Counted from the stretch's first letter, positions 10,261-20,344 are shown. The stretch is 64,000 bases of DNA from Duganella margarita (GCF_009857535.1 NZ_WWCS01000002.1:1-64000), one strand, 5' to 3'. Translations and numbers: made by a program. The notes: generated by a model from the letters alone, not told the origin.

Positions 10261-10689
10261 ATGAAAACTTTTTCCGCTAAAGGACATGAAGTCCAGCGCG
10301 ACTGGTTCGTGATTGACGCGACGGACAAAGTCCTCGGACGTGTTGCCAGCGAAGTGGCACTCCGACTGCGCGGCAAGCACAAACCTGAGTTCACCCCTCA
10401 CGTCGATACCGGCGATTTCATCGTCATCATCAACGCAGGCAAACTGCGCGTGACCGGCACCAAAGCAACCGAGAAGACCTACTACCGTCACTCGGGCTAC
10501 CCAGGTGGCATCTACGAGACCAACTTCCTGAAAATGCAACAGCGTTTCCCAGGTCGCGCTCTGGAAAAAGCCGTCAAGGGCATGCTGCCAAAAGGCCCAC
10601 TGGGCTACGCAATGATCAAGAAGCTGAAAGTGTACGCCGAAGGTTCGCACCCGCACGCTGCCCAGCAACCTAAAGCACTCGAAATCTAA
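10261..10689 (+). CDS. rplM: 50S ribosomal protein L13
   Basis: This 142-residue early-assembly protein of the large ribosomal subunit is full length. It carries family motifs [16 protein letters not shown] near the N-terminus, the HSGYPGG segment and [10 protein letters not shown] in the second half. The ribosome site is weak (AGAAAG), consistent with possible translational control. rpsI follows after 9 bases, the usual L13-S9 operon. Confidence 0.98.
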   Translation: MKTFSAKGHEVQRDWFVIDATDKVLGRVASEVALRLRGKHKPEFTPHVDTGDFIVIINAGKLRVTGTKATEKTYYRHSGYPGGIYETNFLKMQQRFPGRALEKAVKGMLPKGPLGYAMIKKLKVYAEGSHPHAAQQPKALEI

Positions 10690-10698
10690 GGAACTGAC

Positions 10699-11091
10699 AT
10701 GATCGGTAACTACAACTACGGCACCGGCCGTCGCAAGAGTGCAGTGGCTCGCGTTTTCATCAAAACGGGCACTGGCCAAATCATCGTTAACGGCAAGCCA
10801 GCAGCGGAATACTTCTCGCGCGAAACCGGCCTGATGGTTATTCGTCAACCACTGGAACTGACCGGCAACGTTGAGCGCTTTGACATCAAAGTCAACGTGC
10901 ACGGCGGCGGCGAGTCCGGCCAGGCAGGTGCAGTGCGCCACGGTATCACCCGCGCTCTGATCGACTACGATGCAACGCTGAAGGGCGATCTGGCACGCGC
11001 CGGCTTCGTCACCCGCGATGCACGTGAAGTTGAACGTAAAAAAGTTGGTCTGCGCAAAGCACGTCGCGCAAAACAATTCTCGAAGCGTTAA
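10699..11091 (+). CDS. rpsI: 30S ribosomal protein S9
   Basis: This 130-residue small-subunit protein has [12 protein letters not shown] near the N-terminus and a basic C-terminal tail ending in QFSKR that reaches towards the P-site tRNA. AAGGAACTGAC precedes the ATG. It is cotranscribed with rplM, and a strong terminator follows 39 bases after the stop. Confidence 0.98.
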   Translation: MIGNYNYGTGRRKSAVARVFIKTGTGQIIVNGKPAAEYFSRETGLMVIRQPLELTGNVERFDIKVNVHGGGESGQAGAVRHGITRALIDYDATLKGDLARAGFVTRDAREVERKKVGLRKARRAKQFSKR

Positions 11092-11130
11092 TTTTTACGC
11101 TCTGGTGCGCTGCTTGCGGCGCATCTCCGA

Positions 11131-11166
11131 AAAAGCCGCCGGCCTTGTGCCGGGCGGCTTTTTTTC
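11131..11166 (+). terminator. Intrinsic terminator of rplM-rpsI
   Basis: AAAAGCCGCCGGC pairs with GCCGGGCGGCTTTT across a short loop, followed by a run of seven Ts. The stem is very GC-rich. It closes the ribosomal operon before argC. Confidence 0.88.
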
Positions 11167-11216
11167 CATCTGGCTATGGTCATACGCCTGTCGCGCATGG
11201 CTGATAGAATTCCAGG

Positions 11217-11294
11217 CGTCATGCCCGCGCACGCGGGCATCCATGCTGACCCGGATCGGCCGTGCCATGGGGCCCCACCTGCGCGGGGACGACG
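11217..11294. repeat. REP-like double-hairpin repeat, copy 1
   Basis: The unit starts CGTCATGCCCGCG, with a first hairpin GCCCGCGCACGCGGGC, then CATCCATGCTGA, a variable middle, CCATGGGG, and a second GC-rich hairpin ending in GACGACG. It shares this plan with copies at 23452, 60719 and 61688. It lies between the rpsI terminator and argC. Confidence 0.75.
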
Positions 11295-11326
11295 TCGGTA
11301 CATTGAAACTCTTTTAAGGAAATAAC

Positions 11327-12364
11327 ATGATCAAAGTTGGCATCGTCGGCGGCACCGGATACACCGGGGTAGAACTGCTGCGTTTGTTGGCAGTCCACCC
11401 GGATGTGGAACTGACGGCAATCACCTCGCGCAAAGAGGACGGCTTGCCAGTCGCTGATATGTTCCCATCGTTGCGCGGCCGCGTGAACCTCAAATTCTCG
11501 TCGCCGGACAACGCCGACCTGACCAAGTGCGACGTAGTGTTCTTCGCCACCCCGCACGGCGTCGCCATGGCCCAGGCGCCGGCGCTGCTGAAAGCGGGCG
11601 TCAAGGTGATCGATCTGGCGGCCGACTTCCGCATCCAGGAAAAGGCCGTCTTCGAAAAATGGTACAAGATCGAGCACACCTGCCCGGACCTGCTGGAACA
11701 CGCCGCCTATGGCTTGGCCGAATTGAACCGTGAAGACATCAAAAAAGCCAACCTGGTCGCCAATCCGGGCTGCTATCCGACCACCATGCAGCTGGGCTAC
11801 TACCCGTTGCTGAAGAACGGCCTGGTCGATGCCGGCTCGCTGATCGCCGACTGCAAGTCGGGCGTGTCGGGCGCCGGCCGCAAGGCGGAAATCGGCACCC
11901 TGTTCTCGGAATCGTCGGACAACTTCAAGGCCTACGGCGTGGCTGGCCATCGCCACACGCCGGAAACCTCGGCCCAGCTGCAACGTTTCACGTCGGACAA
12001 GGTCAGCCTGATTTTCACGCCGCACCTGGTGCCGATGATCCGCGGCATGCACTCGACGCTGTACGCGCGCCTGACCAAGGACATCAGCAACGAAGACTTG
12101 CAGAAACTGTTTGAAGACCAATATAAGGACAGTGCCTTCGTCGACGTGATGCCGTTTGGCTCGCATCCTGAAACCCGCTCGACCCGTGGTTCGAACATGC
12201 TGCGTCTGGCCTTGCACCGTCCGGACAACGGCAACACCGTCATCGTGCTGGTGGTGCAGGACAACCTGGTCAAGGGCGCGTCCGGCCAGGCGGTGCAGTG
12301 TATGAACCTGATGTTCGGTCTGGAAGAGACCACCGGCTTGATGCAGATTGCCCTGTTGCCTTAA
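11327..12364 (+). CDS. argC: N-acetyl-gamma-glutamyl-phosphate reductase
   Basis: ArgC reduces N-acetylglutamyl phosphate to the semialdehyde with NADPH, the third step of arginine synthesis. The 345-residue protein has the nucleotide-binding motif [17 protein letters not shown] at the N-terminus and the catalytic cysteine in NPGCYPT (about residue 149). HLVPMIRGM is the other family motif. AAGGAAATAAC precedes the ATG. It stands alone here, without other arg genes. A small dyad ACCCGC/GCGGGGT after the stop may be a weak terminator. Confidence 0.97.
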   Translation: MIKVGIVGGTGYTGVELLRLLAVHPDVELTAITSRKEDGLPVADMFPSLRGRVNLKFSSPDNADLTKCDVVFFATPHGVAMAQAPALLKAGVKVIDLAADFRIQEKAVFEKWYKIEHTCPDLLEHAAYGLAELNREDIKKANLVANPGCYPTTMQLGYYPLLKNGLVDAGSLIADCKSGVSGAGRKAEIGTLFSESSDNFKAYGVAGHRHTPETSAQLQRFTSDKVSLIFTPHLVPMIRGMHSTLYARLTKDISNEDLQKLFEDQYKDSAFVDVMPFGSHPETRSTRGSNMLRLALHRPDNGNTVIVLVVQDNLVKGASGQAVQCMNLMFGLEETTGLMQIALLP

Positions 12365-12411
12365 AACCCGCTGTTTTTGCGGGGTCCGCAGCAGAACTTA
12401 TCTTCAGGGTC

Positions 12412-12417
12412 TATAAT
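12412..12417 (+). promoter_or_regulatory. Candidate -10 element (TATAAT) of erpA
   Basis: A perfect TATAAT lies 32 bases before the erpA start, followed by GG. No convincing -35 is seen, so the promoter may need an activator. The same TATAATGG string recurs before coq7, valS and the ANTAR regulator gene. Confidence 0.5.
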
Positions 12418-12449
12418 GGCCTCTAATTGTTTTCTCGTAGGAGTTAGAA

Positions 12450-12800
12450 ATGAACGCTGTTGCCGAAATGCCAGCACCTATCGTTTTCACCGATAGCGCT
12501 GCTGATAAGGTCGCCCAACTGATCGAAGAGGAAGGCAATCCCGACTTGAAACTGCGCGTATTCGTGCAGGGCGGCGGCTGCTCTGGTTTCCAGTACGGCT
12601 TCACCTTCGACGAAATTGTGAATGAAGATGACACCACCATGGTCAAGAACGGCGTCCAGCTGTTGATCGATTCGATGAGCTACCAGTACCTGGTCGGCGC
12701 GGAAATCGACTACAAGGATGATCTGGAAGGCGCGCAGTTCGTCATCAAAAATCCGAGCGCTACCTCGACCTGCGGTTGCGGTTCGTCGTTCTCGGTATAA
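12450..12800 (+). CDS. erpA: Iron-sulfur cluster insertion protein ErpA
   Basis: This 116-residue A-type carrier protein delivers Fe-S clusters to apo-targets such as isoprenoid enzymes. The three conserved cysteines are present in [11 protein letters not shown] and TCGCGSSF. The family core starts at about residue 10 ([14 protein letters not shown]). TAGGAGTTAGAA supplies the ribosome site. It is monocistronic between a TATAAT promoter and an intrinsic terminator. Confidence 0.97.
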   Translation: MNAVAEMPAPIVFTDSAADKVAQLIEEEGNPDLKLRVFVQGGGCSGFQYGFTFDEIVNEDDTTMVKNGVQLLIDSMSYQYLVGAEIDYKDDLEGAQFVIKNPSATSTCGCGSSFSV

Positions 12801-12818
12801 GTTTTAGCTTTACCCGCC

Positions 12819-12847
12819 AAAAGGCAGCCTGCGGGCTGCCTTTTTTA
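12819..12847 (+). terminator. Intrinsic terminator of erpA
   Basis: AAAAGGCAGCC and GGCTGCCTTTTTT form a stem with a 4-base loop and a T-run. The T-run overlaps the stop codon of the convergent monooxygenase gene. Confidence 0.88.
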
Positions 12848-13963
12848 TTGGCTGAACATCTTGACCAGGCTGTGCGGGGAGTTGGGGCCATAGAGGATCT
12901 CATGCAGGTCGGCGGCTTCGGCGGCGGCTTGGGCGCTGCGGGGGAAGAGCGCTCGTTCGTAGGCGGTTAACGCTGCTTCGAGGTTGCCGGCGTGGGCGGC
13001 GATGGCCTGGGCCAGTTCGGCGCCGTCCAGCATGGCGAGGTTGGCGCCTTCGCCGGACGGGGCCATCAGGTGGGCGGCGTCGCCGACGAGGGTGACTCCC
13101 GGCACGCGCTGCCAGTGGTGGTCAGCCGGCAGTTGGCGGATCACGCGCAGCACTGGTGGCGTGTCGCTGTCGGTGATCAGCGCGGTGAGTGCTGGCGCCC
13201 AGCCGTCGAATTCGGCGGCGATGCGGGCTGCGGCGGCGGCCGGGTCGGCAAAGGCGTCTTCCAGCCATGCCTCCGGTTTGTTGAGCGCGATATAGGCGTG
13301 CAGGACGCCGTCCGGCTCGCGGTGCGCGAGGATGCCTTTGTCTGGCGCGACGGCAAACAGCGCCCCATCGCCGACCGCCGCAGCACTGGCGGGATGGCGG
13401 CGGTCGCTGTCGCGCAGCCAGGTTTCGATCAGCGAGATGCCAGCGTAGGCCGGTTTGGCATCCGACAGCAGCGGGCGGACCTTGGACCAGGCGCCGTCCG
13501 CGCCGACCAGCAGGCCGCAGGTCACCAGCGTGCCGTCGGCAAACGTCAGATGATGACGGCCGTCGCCGAGTGGCGTTACCTGCGTCAGCTTGCGTCCCCA
13601 CTGCACCGCGTCGGCCGGCAGCGATTCCAGCAAAATGCGGCGTAGTTCGCCGCGCTGCACTTCCGGCCGGCCGCCGCTGCCGTCGTCCAATTGCTCAAAC
13701 AATACCGCGCCGTCGTGGCCCAGCACGCGCGTGGCTTGCCCGCCGGGATGGATCAGCGCCTGGAATTCCTCAAACAGTCCGGCCGCCTTGATGGCCAGCT
13801 GGCCGTTGAAATCGTGAATGTCGAGCATACCGCCTTGCGAGCGCGCCTGGGCCGAGGCCTCTGCTTCGTAGATGGTCGCGGCGATGCCTTGAAGGTGCAG
13901 CACGCGGGCCAGCGTTAGTCCGCCGGGGCCGGCGCCGATGATGGCAATAGAGGGAATTTTCAT
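12845..13963 (-). CDS. FAD-dependent monooxygenase, TetX-like
   Basis: This 372-residue flavoprotein of the PHBH/TetX family has the FAD-binding motif GAGPGGLTLARVL (about residues 10-22), the second motif LLVGADGAWSKVRP (about 153-166) and the third GDAAHLMAPSGEGANLAMLDG near 295-315. Members hydroxylate aromatic compounds or inactivate antibiotics such as tetracyclines. The substrate cannot be told from sequence. It is transcribed away from a TetR-type regulator with an operator-like palindrome between them, which suggests induction by a small toxic molecule. Confidence 0.9.
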   Translation of the reverse strand: MKIPSIAIIGAGPGGLTLARVLHLQGIAATIYEAEASAQARSQGGMLDIHDFNGQLAIKAAGLFEEFQALIHPGGQATRVLGHDGAVLFEQLDDGSGGRPEVQRGELRRILLESLPADAVQWGRKLTQVTPLGDGRHHLTFADGTLVTCGLLVGADGAWSKVRPLLSDAKPAYAGISLIETWLRDSDRRHPASAAAVGDGALFAVAPDKGILAHREPDGVLHAYIALNKPEAWLEDAFADPAAAAARIAAEFDGWAPALTALITDSDTPPVLRVIRQLPADHHWQRVPGVTLVGDAAHLMAPSGEGANLAMLDGAELAQAIAAHAGNLEAALTAYERALFPRSAQAAAEAADLHEILYGPNSPHSLVKMFSQ

Positions 13964-13976
13964 ATTTATCCGATAA

Positions 13977-13991
13977 TGGAACGTTGTTCCA
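13977..13991. promoter_or_regulatory. Candidate TetR operator palindrome
   Basis: TGGAAC-GTT-GTTCCA is a perfect dyad with 6-bp arms in the 72-bp gap between the divergent monooxygenase and TetR genes. A GATAAT element (13972-13977) of the regulator gene touches it. The position fits a repressor site controlling both genes. Confidence 0.65.
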
Positions 13992-14035
13992 CAAGGATTT
14001 TGCGGCAGTCAGCCAGATATGTCAAGATAGCGGCC

Positions 14036-14701
14036 ATGGCAAAAAACACCCCCCGCCGCGAACAGGCATTGACGCGCGAGCGCATTATTGAAGCATCGAT
14101 CAGTCTGCTGGACAGCCGGGGCGAAAGCGGCCTGACGTTCCGCGCGCTGGCCGAGGAATTGTCCACCGGCGCCGGCGCCATCTACTGGCACGTCGCCAAC
14201 AAGAACGATTTGATGACCGCTGCCTGCGATGCCCTGGTGGCCCGCACGCTGGAGGTGCCGGTAATCGAGGCCGCGCCTCAGGATGTTATCCGCGCGGTGG
14301 CGCTCGGTATGTTCGATGCGATCAACGCCCATCCATGGATCGGCTCGGCGCTGGCGCGCGCCCCGTGGCAGTCGCCGATTGTGCGTTTGCTGGAGCGCTT
14401 GGGCCAGCAGGTAAGGGCGATGGGCGTGGCGCCGGCCGGGCAATTTGCGGCTGTGTCAGCGCTGCTGAGCTACATCCTCGGCGTCAGCGGGCAGAACGCG
14501 GCCAATGCGCAGATCGGCAAGGAGTTGGGCGGTGACCGCGAGGCGATTCTTGCGCAGGTGGCCGCTGCATGGTCGGCGCTGGATGCGGACGCCTATCCGT
14601 TCACGCGCAGCATCGCGCCGCAGTTCCGCGAGCACGACGACCGGGCCGATTTCCTCGCCGGCATCGACCTGATCCTGCGCGGGATGGCCTTGCCCGGCTA
14701 A
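14036..14701 (+). CDS. TetR/AcrR family regulator
   Basis: This 221-residue repressor has an N-terminal helix-turn-helix (about residues 10-60: TRERIIEASISLL, then TFRALAEELSTGAGAIYWHV with the YWHV recognition helix) and a C-terminal ligand domain resembling TetR_C. The start at 14036 (MAKNTPRRE) is preferred over ATG 13976, which would lie inside the operator. It probably represses the divergent flavin monooxygenase and itself. It converges with anmK, the stops being 3 bases apart. Confidence 0.9.
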   Translation: MAKNTPRREQALTRERIIEASISLLDSRGESGLTFRALAEELSTGAGAIYWHVANKNDLMTAACDALVARTLEVPVIEAAPQDVIRAVALGMFDAINAHPWIGSALARAPWQSPIVRLLERLGQQVRAMGVAPAGQFAAVSALLSYILGVSGQNAANAQIGKELGGDREAILAQVAAAWSALDADAYPFTRSIAPQFREHDDRADFLAGIDLILRGMALPG

Positions 14702-14704
14702 GGA

Positions 14705-15802
14705 TTAACGCGGGTAGAGCGCGCCGAGCACGCGTTCGCCGTTGGCCCCGGTAACGGCCGGCAGGTTGCCGGCCAGCCGTTCGGTGAAGCGGTAGCCCAG
14801 CCACGCGAACGCCAGCGCTTCGACGCAGTTGGGCGCCACGCCCAGCGCCTGCGTCGACGCCACCATCACCTGGTTGCCCAACGCCGCCCCCAACGCCTGC
14901 ATCAGCACGCTGTTGTAGGCGCCGCCGCCGCAGATATAGACTGCATCGGCGCCGCCGCCATAGGCCTTGATGGCGTCCGCCAGCGTGACGGCCGTGTATT
15001 CGGTCAGCGTGCGCTGCACGTCTTCCGGCGCGGCCGCCGTGTGCGCGGCCAGCCGCGCATCCAGCCACGCCAGATGGAACAGCTCGCGGCCGGTGCTCTT
15101 CGGCGCCGCACGGGCCAGGTAAGGCTCCTTCAGCAGTTCGTCCAGCAAGCCTGGTACTACTTTGCCGCTGGCCGCCCACGCGCCGTCGGCGTCATATTCC
15201 TGGCGGCGATGGCGGTGGATCCAGCCATCCATCAGCACATTGCCGGGACCGGTATCGAAGCCGACCACGCGGCCATCGCCGCTCAGCACGCTGATATTGG
15301 AAATGCCGCCGATATTGGCCACCACGCGCGGCTGGCCCTCCTTGCCGAACAAGGCCTGGTGGAAGGCCGGCACCAGCGGCGCCCCCTGGCCGCCGGCGGC
15401 CACGTCGCGGCTGCGGAAGTCCGCAATCACGTCAATGCCGCACAGCTCGGCCAGCAGGGCAGGGTTGTTGGTCTGGCGCGTAAAGCCCAGCTCGGGGCGA
15501 TGGCGGATGGTCTGGCCATGCACCGCCACCGCGCGCACGTCCTGCGGCGCGCGGCCCGAGACGCGCAGCAGCTCGGCCACGCACTGGGCGTAATACTGCG
15601 CCAGCTGGTTGGCGGCCATCGCCTCGCGTTCGATTTCGTTGTCGCCGCTGGCTTGCAGCGCCATCAGCTCGGCCCGCAGCAAGGGCGGGAAGGCGATATA
15701 CGCCGCCGCCACGGTGGTGGTGACAGCGCCGTCAAACTGCGCCAGCGCGCCGTCCACGCCGTCCAGGCTGGTGCCCGACATTAACCCGATATACAACGTC
15801 AT
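14705..15802 (-). CDS. anmK: Anhydro-N-acetylmuramic acid kinase
   Basis: AnmK phosphorylates and opens 1,6-anhydro-MurNAc to MurNAc-6-phosphate during cell-wall recycling. The 365-residue protein carries [15 protein letters not shown] at the N-terminus (phosphate binding), [12 protein letters not shown], and [12 protein letters not shown] in the C-terminal lobe. The start at 15802 follows AGGCAGGGA; the frame is open 33 bases further upstream. Its gene follows the M23 peptidase gene on the same strand, a terminator lying between them. Confidence 0.95.
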   Translation of the reverse strand: MTLYIGLMSGTSLDGVDGALAQFDGAVTTTVAAAYIAFPPLLRAELMALQASGDNEIEREAMAANQLAQYYAQCVAELLRVSGRAPQDVRAVAVHGQTIRHRPELGFTRQTNNPALLAELCGIDVIADFRSRDVAAGGQGAPLVPAFHQALFGKEGQPRVVANIGGISNISVLSGDGRVVGFDTGPGNVLMDGWIHRHRRQEYDADGAWAASGKVVPGLLDELLKEPYLARAAPKSTGRELFHLAWLDARLAAHTAAAPEDVQRTLTEYTAVTLADAIKAYGGGADAVYICGGGAYNSVLMQALGAALGNQVMVASTQALGVAPNCVEALAFAWLGYRFTERLAGNLPAVTGANGERVLGALYPR

Positions 15803-15866
15803 TCCCTGCCTCGCGATCTGTGTGGTATGGCGCACGGAAGAAACGTGCTCAACAGCGCATGATAAT

Positions 15867-15897
15867 AAAAAAACAGGCCGCTAGGCGGCCTGTTTCA
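15867..15897 (-). terminator. Intrinsic terminator of the M23 peptidase gene
   Basis: Read on the minus strand, AAACAGGCCGC and GCGGCCTGTTT pair across a 3-base loop and are followed by a run of Ts. It lies directly after the peptidase stop codon. Confidence 0.88.
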
Positions 15898-15904
15898 GAA
15901 AAGC

Positions 15905-17299
15905 TTATTTGGAGGCGACGGACGCCATGCGCGTCCCGCCGCCGGATCCCGCCGGACGCAGCAGCGCGAAGCGGTGCATCATGTCGTTGGAGTAGACCTT
16001 GAAACGGCTCATTTCGGCTGCGGTCAGTGGCGCCTGGGCCTGCACGTTCATCTTGCTCGGGTCTTTGGCTTCGCCCGCGACCCGGAATTCGTAGTGCAGG
16101 TGAGCGCCGGTCGACCAGCCGGTGGTGCCGACGTAGCCGATGATGTCGCCCTGGCTGACGCGCGCGCCTTTTTTCAGGCCTGGCGCAAAGCGGCTCATGT
16201 GCGCGTAGGCGGTGGTGTAGTTGCTCCAGTGTTTGAGCACGACGAAATTGCCGTAACCGTTCTGGGTGCCGGCGAAATCGACCACGCCGTCGCCCGCTGC
16301 GCGGATCGGGGTGCCGGTCGGCGCCGGGAAGTCGATGCCCTTGTGCTGCTTCCATTGGCCGGACAGCGGATGCACGCGCATCGCGAAGCCGGACGAAATC
16401 CGCGAGAATTCCACCGGCGATTTCAGGAACGCTTTTTTCAGGGATTTGCCGTCGTAGCTGTAGTAACCGCCGCCTTGCTTGCTTTGCGGATCTTCAAACC
16501 ACACCGATTGATAGGTCGTGCCTTTATTGGTCAGTTCGCCCGCCAGCACGCGGCCGGCGCGCACGAACTCGCCATCCTGCCAGAACGTCTCGTACACCAC
16601 GTTAAAGCTGTCGCCGCGCTTCAGGTCGCCGCGGAAGTCGACGTTGGTCGAGAACATCTCAATGATTTGCTTGACGATATTGTCCGGCAGCTTGGCGCCG
16701 TCTTCGCTGGAGTCGGTCGCTGCGTACAGGGTCGAGGTAATGTTGCGCGCGTGCATTTCGATGCGGCGTTCCAGCTTGGCTGGCTCGGCGCTGGCAACGA
16801 AGCCGTTGCCCTGGCGGGTGATCTTGATGTTGGTGACGGGATCGTCTTTGCCGTCAACCACGGTGGCGCGCAGCCACTGCAGGTTGCCCTCGTCATCGGT
16901 TTGCGCCTGGACGCGTTTACCGGTCTTGAGCTGCATCACGCCTTTGGCGACCTTATCCTTTTTGATAAAGTTTTCAGCCGCATCGTCGTCCACGCCGAGG
17001 CGGGTCAACAAGGTGGCCAGCGTGTCACCGGCGCGAATTTTCTCTTCGTGTACGAAGTGCGCGTTAGAAGACTGCTGTTCCAGGCTGTTGATCTGCGCGC
17101 TCAGGTCAGGAACGACGACCGCTTCCTGAACAGTTTTCACGGGCAGATCCGAGGCGTCAGGCGCCAGCGGCGCTACGCCGGCGGCACCAAACGCACATAC
17201 TGCGAGAAACAATGCAGACGCGCTGATGATGCGCGCCTTGTGCGTAGAACCTAGCAGACTGAACAAGCGTGAGCTTGTGAATTTATGTATTTGGTTCAT
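15905..17299 (-). CDS. M23 family metallopeptidase with OapA/LysM-like domain
   Basis: This 464-residue envelope protein has an N-terminal membrane anchor or signal (about residues 24-45), an OapA/LysM-like region (IRAGDTLATLLTRLGV, about 108-160) and a C-terminal M23 LytM domain. The zinc motifs are HKGIDFPAPTGTPI (HxxxD) and HLHYEF (HxH). Such enzymes cut peptidoglycan cross-links; the layout matches the MepM/YebA type. It is divergent from tyrS across 157 bp. The anmK recycling kinase downstream fits a cell-wall theme. Confidence 0.93.
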   Translation of the reverse strand: MNQIHKFTSSRLFSLLGSTHKARIISASALFLAVCAFGAAGVAPLAPDASDLPVKTVQEAVVVPDLSAQINSLEQQSSNAHFVHEEKIRAGDTLATLLTRLGVDDDAAENFIKKDKVAKGVMQLKTGKRVQAQTDDEGNLQWLRATVVDGKDDPVTNIKITRQGNGFVASAEPAKLERRIEMHARNITSTLYAATDSSEDGAKLPDNIVKQIIEMFSTNVDFRGDLKRGDSFNVVYETFWQDGEFVRAGRVLAGELTNKGTTYQSVWFEDPQSKQGGGYYSYDGKSLKKAFLKSPVEFSRISSGFAMRVHPLSGQWKQHKGIDFPAPTGTPIRAAGDGVVDFAGTQNGYGNFVVLKHWSNYTTAYAHMSRFAPGLKKGARVSQGDIIGYVGTTGWSTGAHLHYEFRVAGEAKDPSKMNVQAQAPLTAAEMSRFKVYSNDMMHRFALLRPAGSGGGTRMASVASK

Positions 17300-17456
17300 G
17301 CAATCAGTTAAAATTTGCCGCTTGAACTATTCAGGAACGTTTTATTTCTTCTAATTATCGGTTTTGTTCGTTTTCATGCGGCAAGATTGATGGATCGGGG
17401 ATTATAACAAACTCCTGAGCCCCGCTACCTTTTTCTGAAAAAACCGTAAAAAAATC

Positions 17457-18710
17457 ATGACTACTTCTTCTTCGATACCGTCGGCTCCCTCTAAAGCGTT
17501 GCCGTTGACTGACAGCGTGCTGGAGGCGCTCGCCATCACCAAACGCGGTGTCGACGAGTTGCTGATTGAAAGTGAGTTCGCCCAAAAGCTGGCGCGCTCG
17601 GAACAAAGCGGTGTGCCGCTGCGCATCAAGCTGGGCCTGGATCCAACCGCGCCCGACCTGCACCTGGGCCACACCGTGGTGCTGAACAAAATGCGCCAGC
17701 TGCAAGACCTCGGCCATCAGGTGATCTTCCTGATCGGCGACTTCACCTCGATGATCGGCGACCCGTCCGGCCGCAACGCCACCCGGCCGCCGCTGACCAA
17801 GGAGCAGGTCGAGCAAAACGCCATGACTTACTTCAAGCAAGCCTCGCTGGTGCTGGACCCGGCCAAGACCGAAATCCGCTACAACTCCGAATGGTGCGAC
17901 CCGCTGGGCGCGCGCGGCATGATCCAGCTGGCCTCGCGCTACACGGTGGCGCGCATGATGGAGCGCGACGATTTCACCAAACGCTTTAAAAATGGCACGC
18001 CGATTGCCGTGCACGAATTCCTGTACCCGCTGATGCAAGGCTACGACTCGGTGGCGCTGAAGTCCGATCTGGAACTGGGCGGTACCGACCAGAAGTTCAA
18101 CCTGCTGGTCGGCCGCGAACTGCAAAAGGACTACGGCCAGGAGCCTCAATGTATTTTGACCATGCCTCTGCTGGAAGGTTTGGACGGCGTTGAAAAAATG
18201 TCGAAGTCGAAGAACAACTACATCGGCATCACCGAGCCGGGCAACACCATGTTCGCCAAGATCATGAGCGTCTCCGATGAGATGATGTGGAAATACTTCG
18301 ATTTGCTGTCGTTCCGTTCGATTGCCGATGTGGCCGCACTGAAGGCGGCCGTGGCCGCCGGCGGCAATCCGCGCGACGCCAAAGTCGCCATCGCGCAAGA
18401 AATCGTCGCGCGCTTCCACTCGCAGCAGGCCGCAGAAGATGCGCTGGCCGACTTCGTCAACCGCTCGAAAGGCGGCATCCCGGACGACATTCCGGAAGTG
18501 GCGCTGGGCGGCGCGCCGCTGGGCGTGGCGCAGTTGCTCAAGCAGGCCAGCCTGTGCGCGTCCACCTCGGAAGCGATGCGCATGGTCGAGCAGGGCGGCG
18601 TGCGCGTCGACGGCACCGTCATCAGCGACAAAGCCTTGCAACTGCAAGCCGGCACCTTTGTGCTGCAGGTCGGCAAGCGCAAGTTTGCGCGCGTGACCTT
18701 GTCGGCATGA
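17457..18710 (+). CDS. tyrS: Tyrosine--tRNA ligase
   Basis: This 417-residue class I synthetase has the HIGH-type motif [13 protein letters not shown] (about residues 61-73), the KMSKS loop in [13 protein letters not shown] and a C-terminal S4 RNA-binding domain. It belongs to the TyrRS-Z type, judging by length and motif. The ATG is preceded by an A-rich stretch rather than a clear ribosome site. It overlaps dtd by 4 bases (ATGA). Confidence 0.97.
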   Translation: MTTSSSIPSAPSKALPLTDSVLEALAITKRGVDELLIESEFAQKLARSEQSGVPLRIKLGLDPTAPDLHLGHTVVLNKMRQLQDLGHQVIFLIGDFTSMIGDPSGRNATRPPLTKEQVEQNAMTYFKQASLVLDPAKTEIRYNSEWCDPLGARGMIQLASRYTVARMMERDDFTKRFKNGTPIAVHEFLYPLMQGYDSVALKSDLELGGTDQKFNLLVGRELQKDYGQEPQCILTMPLLEGLDGVEKMSKSKNNYIGITEPGNTMFAKIMSVSDEMMWKYFDLLSFRSIADVAALKAAVAAGGNPRDAKVAIAQEIVARFHSQQAAEDALADFVNRSKGGIPDDIPEVALGGAPLGVAQLLKQASLCASTSEAMRMVEQGGVRVDGTVISDKALQLQAGTFVLQVGKRKFARVTLSA

Positions 18711-19153
18711 TCGCGCTGCTGCAACGCGTCAGCAATGCCAGCGTGGTGGTCGATGGCGCGACCATCGGCGCCATCGACGCCGGCTTGCTGGTGCTGGTGT
18801 GCGCCGAGCGCAACGACACCGAAAAAGACGCCGACGCCTTGCTGACCAAGCTGCTGGCTTACCGCGTGTTCGGCGATGATGCCGGCAAGATGAACCGCAG
18901 TGTGTCCGATATCGCCGGCGGCCTGCTGCTGGTGCCGCAGTTCACGCTGGCGGCCGACACCAAGTCCGGCACGCGGCCATCGTTCACGCCGGCGGCGGCG
19001 CCGGCCGATGGCCTGCGTCTATTCAGTTACTTTGTCGAACAGGCGCGACTGAAGCACGCCACAGTGGAAACCGGTCAATTCGGCGCCGACATGAAAGTGT
19101 CGCTGACCAACGATGGCCCGGTGACCTTCTGGCTGCAAACCAACGCGAAATAA
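18707..19153 (+). CDS. dtd: D-aminoacyl-tRNA deacylase
   Basis: DTD hydrolyses D-Tyr-tRNA and other mischarged D- or glycyl-tRNAs. The 148-residue protein has the two signature motifs: the SQFT-like motif appears as VPQFTLAAD and the GP motif as [10 protein letters not shown]. The start overlaps the tyrS stop as ATGA, implying translational coupling. Placing the D-Tyr proofreading enzyme with tyrS is functionally sensible. Confidence 0.96.
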   Translation: MIALLQRVSNASVVVDGATIGAIDAGLLVLVCAERNDTEKDADALLTKLLAYRVFGDDAGKMNRSVSDIAGGLLLVPQFTLAADTKSGTRPSFTPAAAPADGLRLFSYFVEQARLKHATVETGQFGADMKVSLTNDGPVTFWLQTNAK

Positions 19154-19156
19154 GCG

Positions 19157-19630
19157 ATGAAGCTTTCCAGCGACAGTTTCCGCAATCGCGCCGCCATGCC
19201 GACGGTGCATGCAGCCGGGGGCGGCAACCGCCACCCGCAACTGCGCTGGCGCGACGTGCCGGCCGGCACCGCCTCGTTTGTGGTGCTGTGCCTGGCTGCG
19301 GACAGGCCGGACGGCGATTTCTGTCACTGGAGCGTGGTAGACCTGCCGCCGACGCTGTCGTCGCTGGCCGCCGGCGCGCTGTCGGGCGATGAAGAAACCA
19401 TGCTGGACGGCGTGCCGCTGCGTCAGGGGCTGAGCGACAACGGCCGTCCCGGCTATGACGGCCCCGGGCCGTTGCCAGACGCCGCCCGCCACTATATTTT
19501 CCGCATTTATGCGCTCGACGTGCCCCGGCTGGAATTGCCGCCCGGCTTCTCCTGTGCCGACGTGTTGAGCGCCATTTACGGCCATATCATCGACGAAGCG
19601 CAGCTGATTGGCGCATATCCCAATAAATAA
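19157..19630 (+). CDS. YbhB/YbcL family Raf kinase inhibitor-like protein (PEBP)
   Basis: This 157-residue protein is of the phosphatidylethanolamine-binding protein family. It has the typical HPQLRWRDVPAGTASFVVLC and HWSVVDLP segments, and the GYDGPGPLPDAARHYIFRIYALD block that matches the family's GPxPP...H motif. No signal peptide is seen, so it is probably cytoplasmic. Bacterial members have no firmly known function. It starts 3 bases after dtd in the same operon. Confidence 0.9.
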   Translation: MKLSSDSFRNRAAMPTVHAAGGGNRHPQLRWRDVPAGTASFVVLCLAADRPDGDFCHWSVVDLPPTLSSLAAGALSGDEETMLDGVPLRQGLSDNGRPGYDGPGPLPDAARHYIFRIYALDVPRLELPPGFSCADVLSAIYGHIIDEAQLIGAYPNK

Positions 19631-19638
19631 GCCTACCA

Positions 19639-20289
19639 ATGACTCAAACCACCATTCTGCTGATCCGCCACGGCGAGACGGCCTGGAACGCCGTGCGCCG
19701 CCTGCAAGGTCATATCGACATCCCGCTGAACGAGGAGGGCGAACGCCAGGCTGCCGCGCTGGGCCGCGCGCTGGCCGCCGAAAAGCTTGATGCTGTGCTC
19801 AGCAGCGACCTGCAACGCGCCATGCAGACCGCCCAGGCGGTGGCTGCGTATCATCCCGGCCTGACGCCGAGCACCGATGCGCAACTGCGCGAACGCGCTT
19901 ACGGCGTCTTCGAAGGCATGCTGTACCAGGACATCCAGGACGAATACCCGGCCGACTTCCAGCTGTGGCAGTCGCGCGATATCGACGCCATGATGCCGCA
20001 CGGCGACCGTCTGGCGGAAAGCTTTCGCCAGTTCTACGACCGCGTGATCGCCGCGCTGCGCGAGGTGGCCGCGCGCCATCCGGGCCAGACGGTGGCGGTG
20101 GTGGCGCACGGCGGCGTGCTGGAGTGCGCCTACCGCGAAGCGCGCGGCATCCAGCTCGACAGTCCGCGCGACTTTCAGGTCAAAAACGCCAGCATCAATC
20201 GGTTTAACTGCGTCAGCGGCAAGTTGGTACTCACTAGCTGGGGCGAGGTGGACCACCTTGCGGTGACCGCCAGGGATGATGTCATTTAG
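19639..20289 (+). CDS. Histidine phosphatase family protein
   Basis: This 216-residue phosphoglycerate-mutase-like phosphatase has the catalytic motif LIRHGETAWN at about residues 7-16, a second-motif Arg in LRERAYGVFEG and the second catalytic His in VVAHGGVLEC. It is cofactor-independent of the GpmB/CobC branch; the substrate is uncertain. It follows the PEBP gene by 8 bases and is the last gene of the tyrS cluster. Confidence 0.9.
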   Translation: MTQTTILLIRHGETAWNAVRRLQGHIDIPLNEEGERQAAALGRALAAEKLDAVLSSDLQRAMQTAQAVAAYHPGLTPSTDAQLRERAYGVFEGMLYQDIQDEYPADFQLWQSRDIDAMMPHGDRLAESFRQFYDRVIAALREVAARHPGQTVAVVAHGGVLECAYREARGIQLDSPRDFQVKNASINRFNCVSGKLVLTSWGEVDHLAVTARDDVI

Positions 20290-20344
20290 TACACGCTTCA
20301 TAACGGCCAGGCTGCACATTTGCCGAATCCATAAAAAATAGTGC

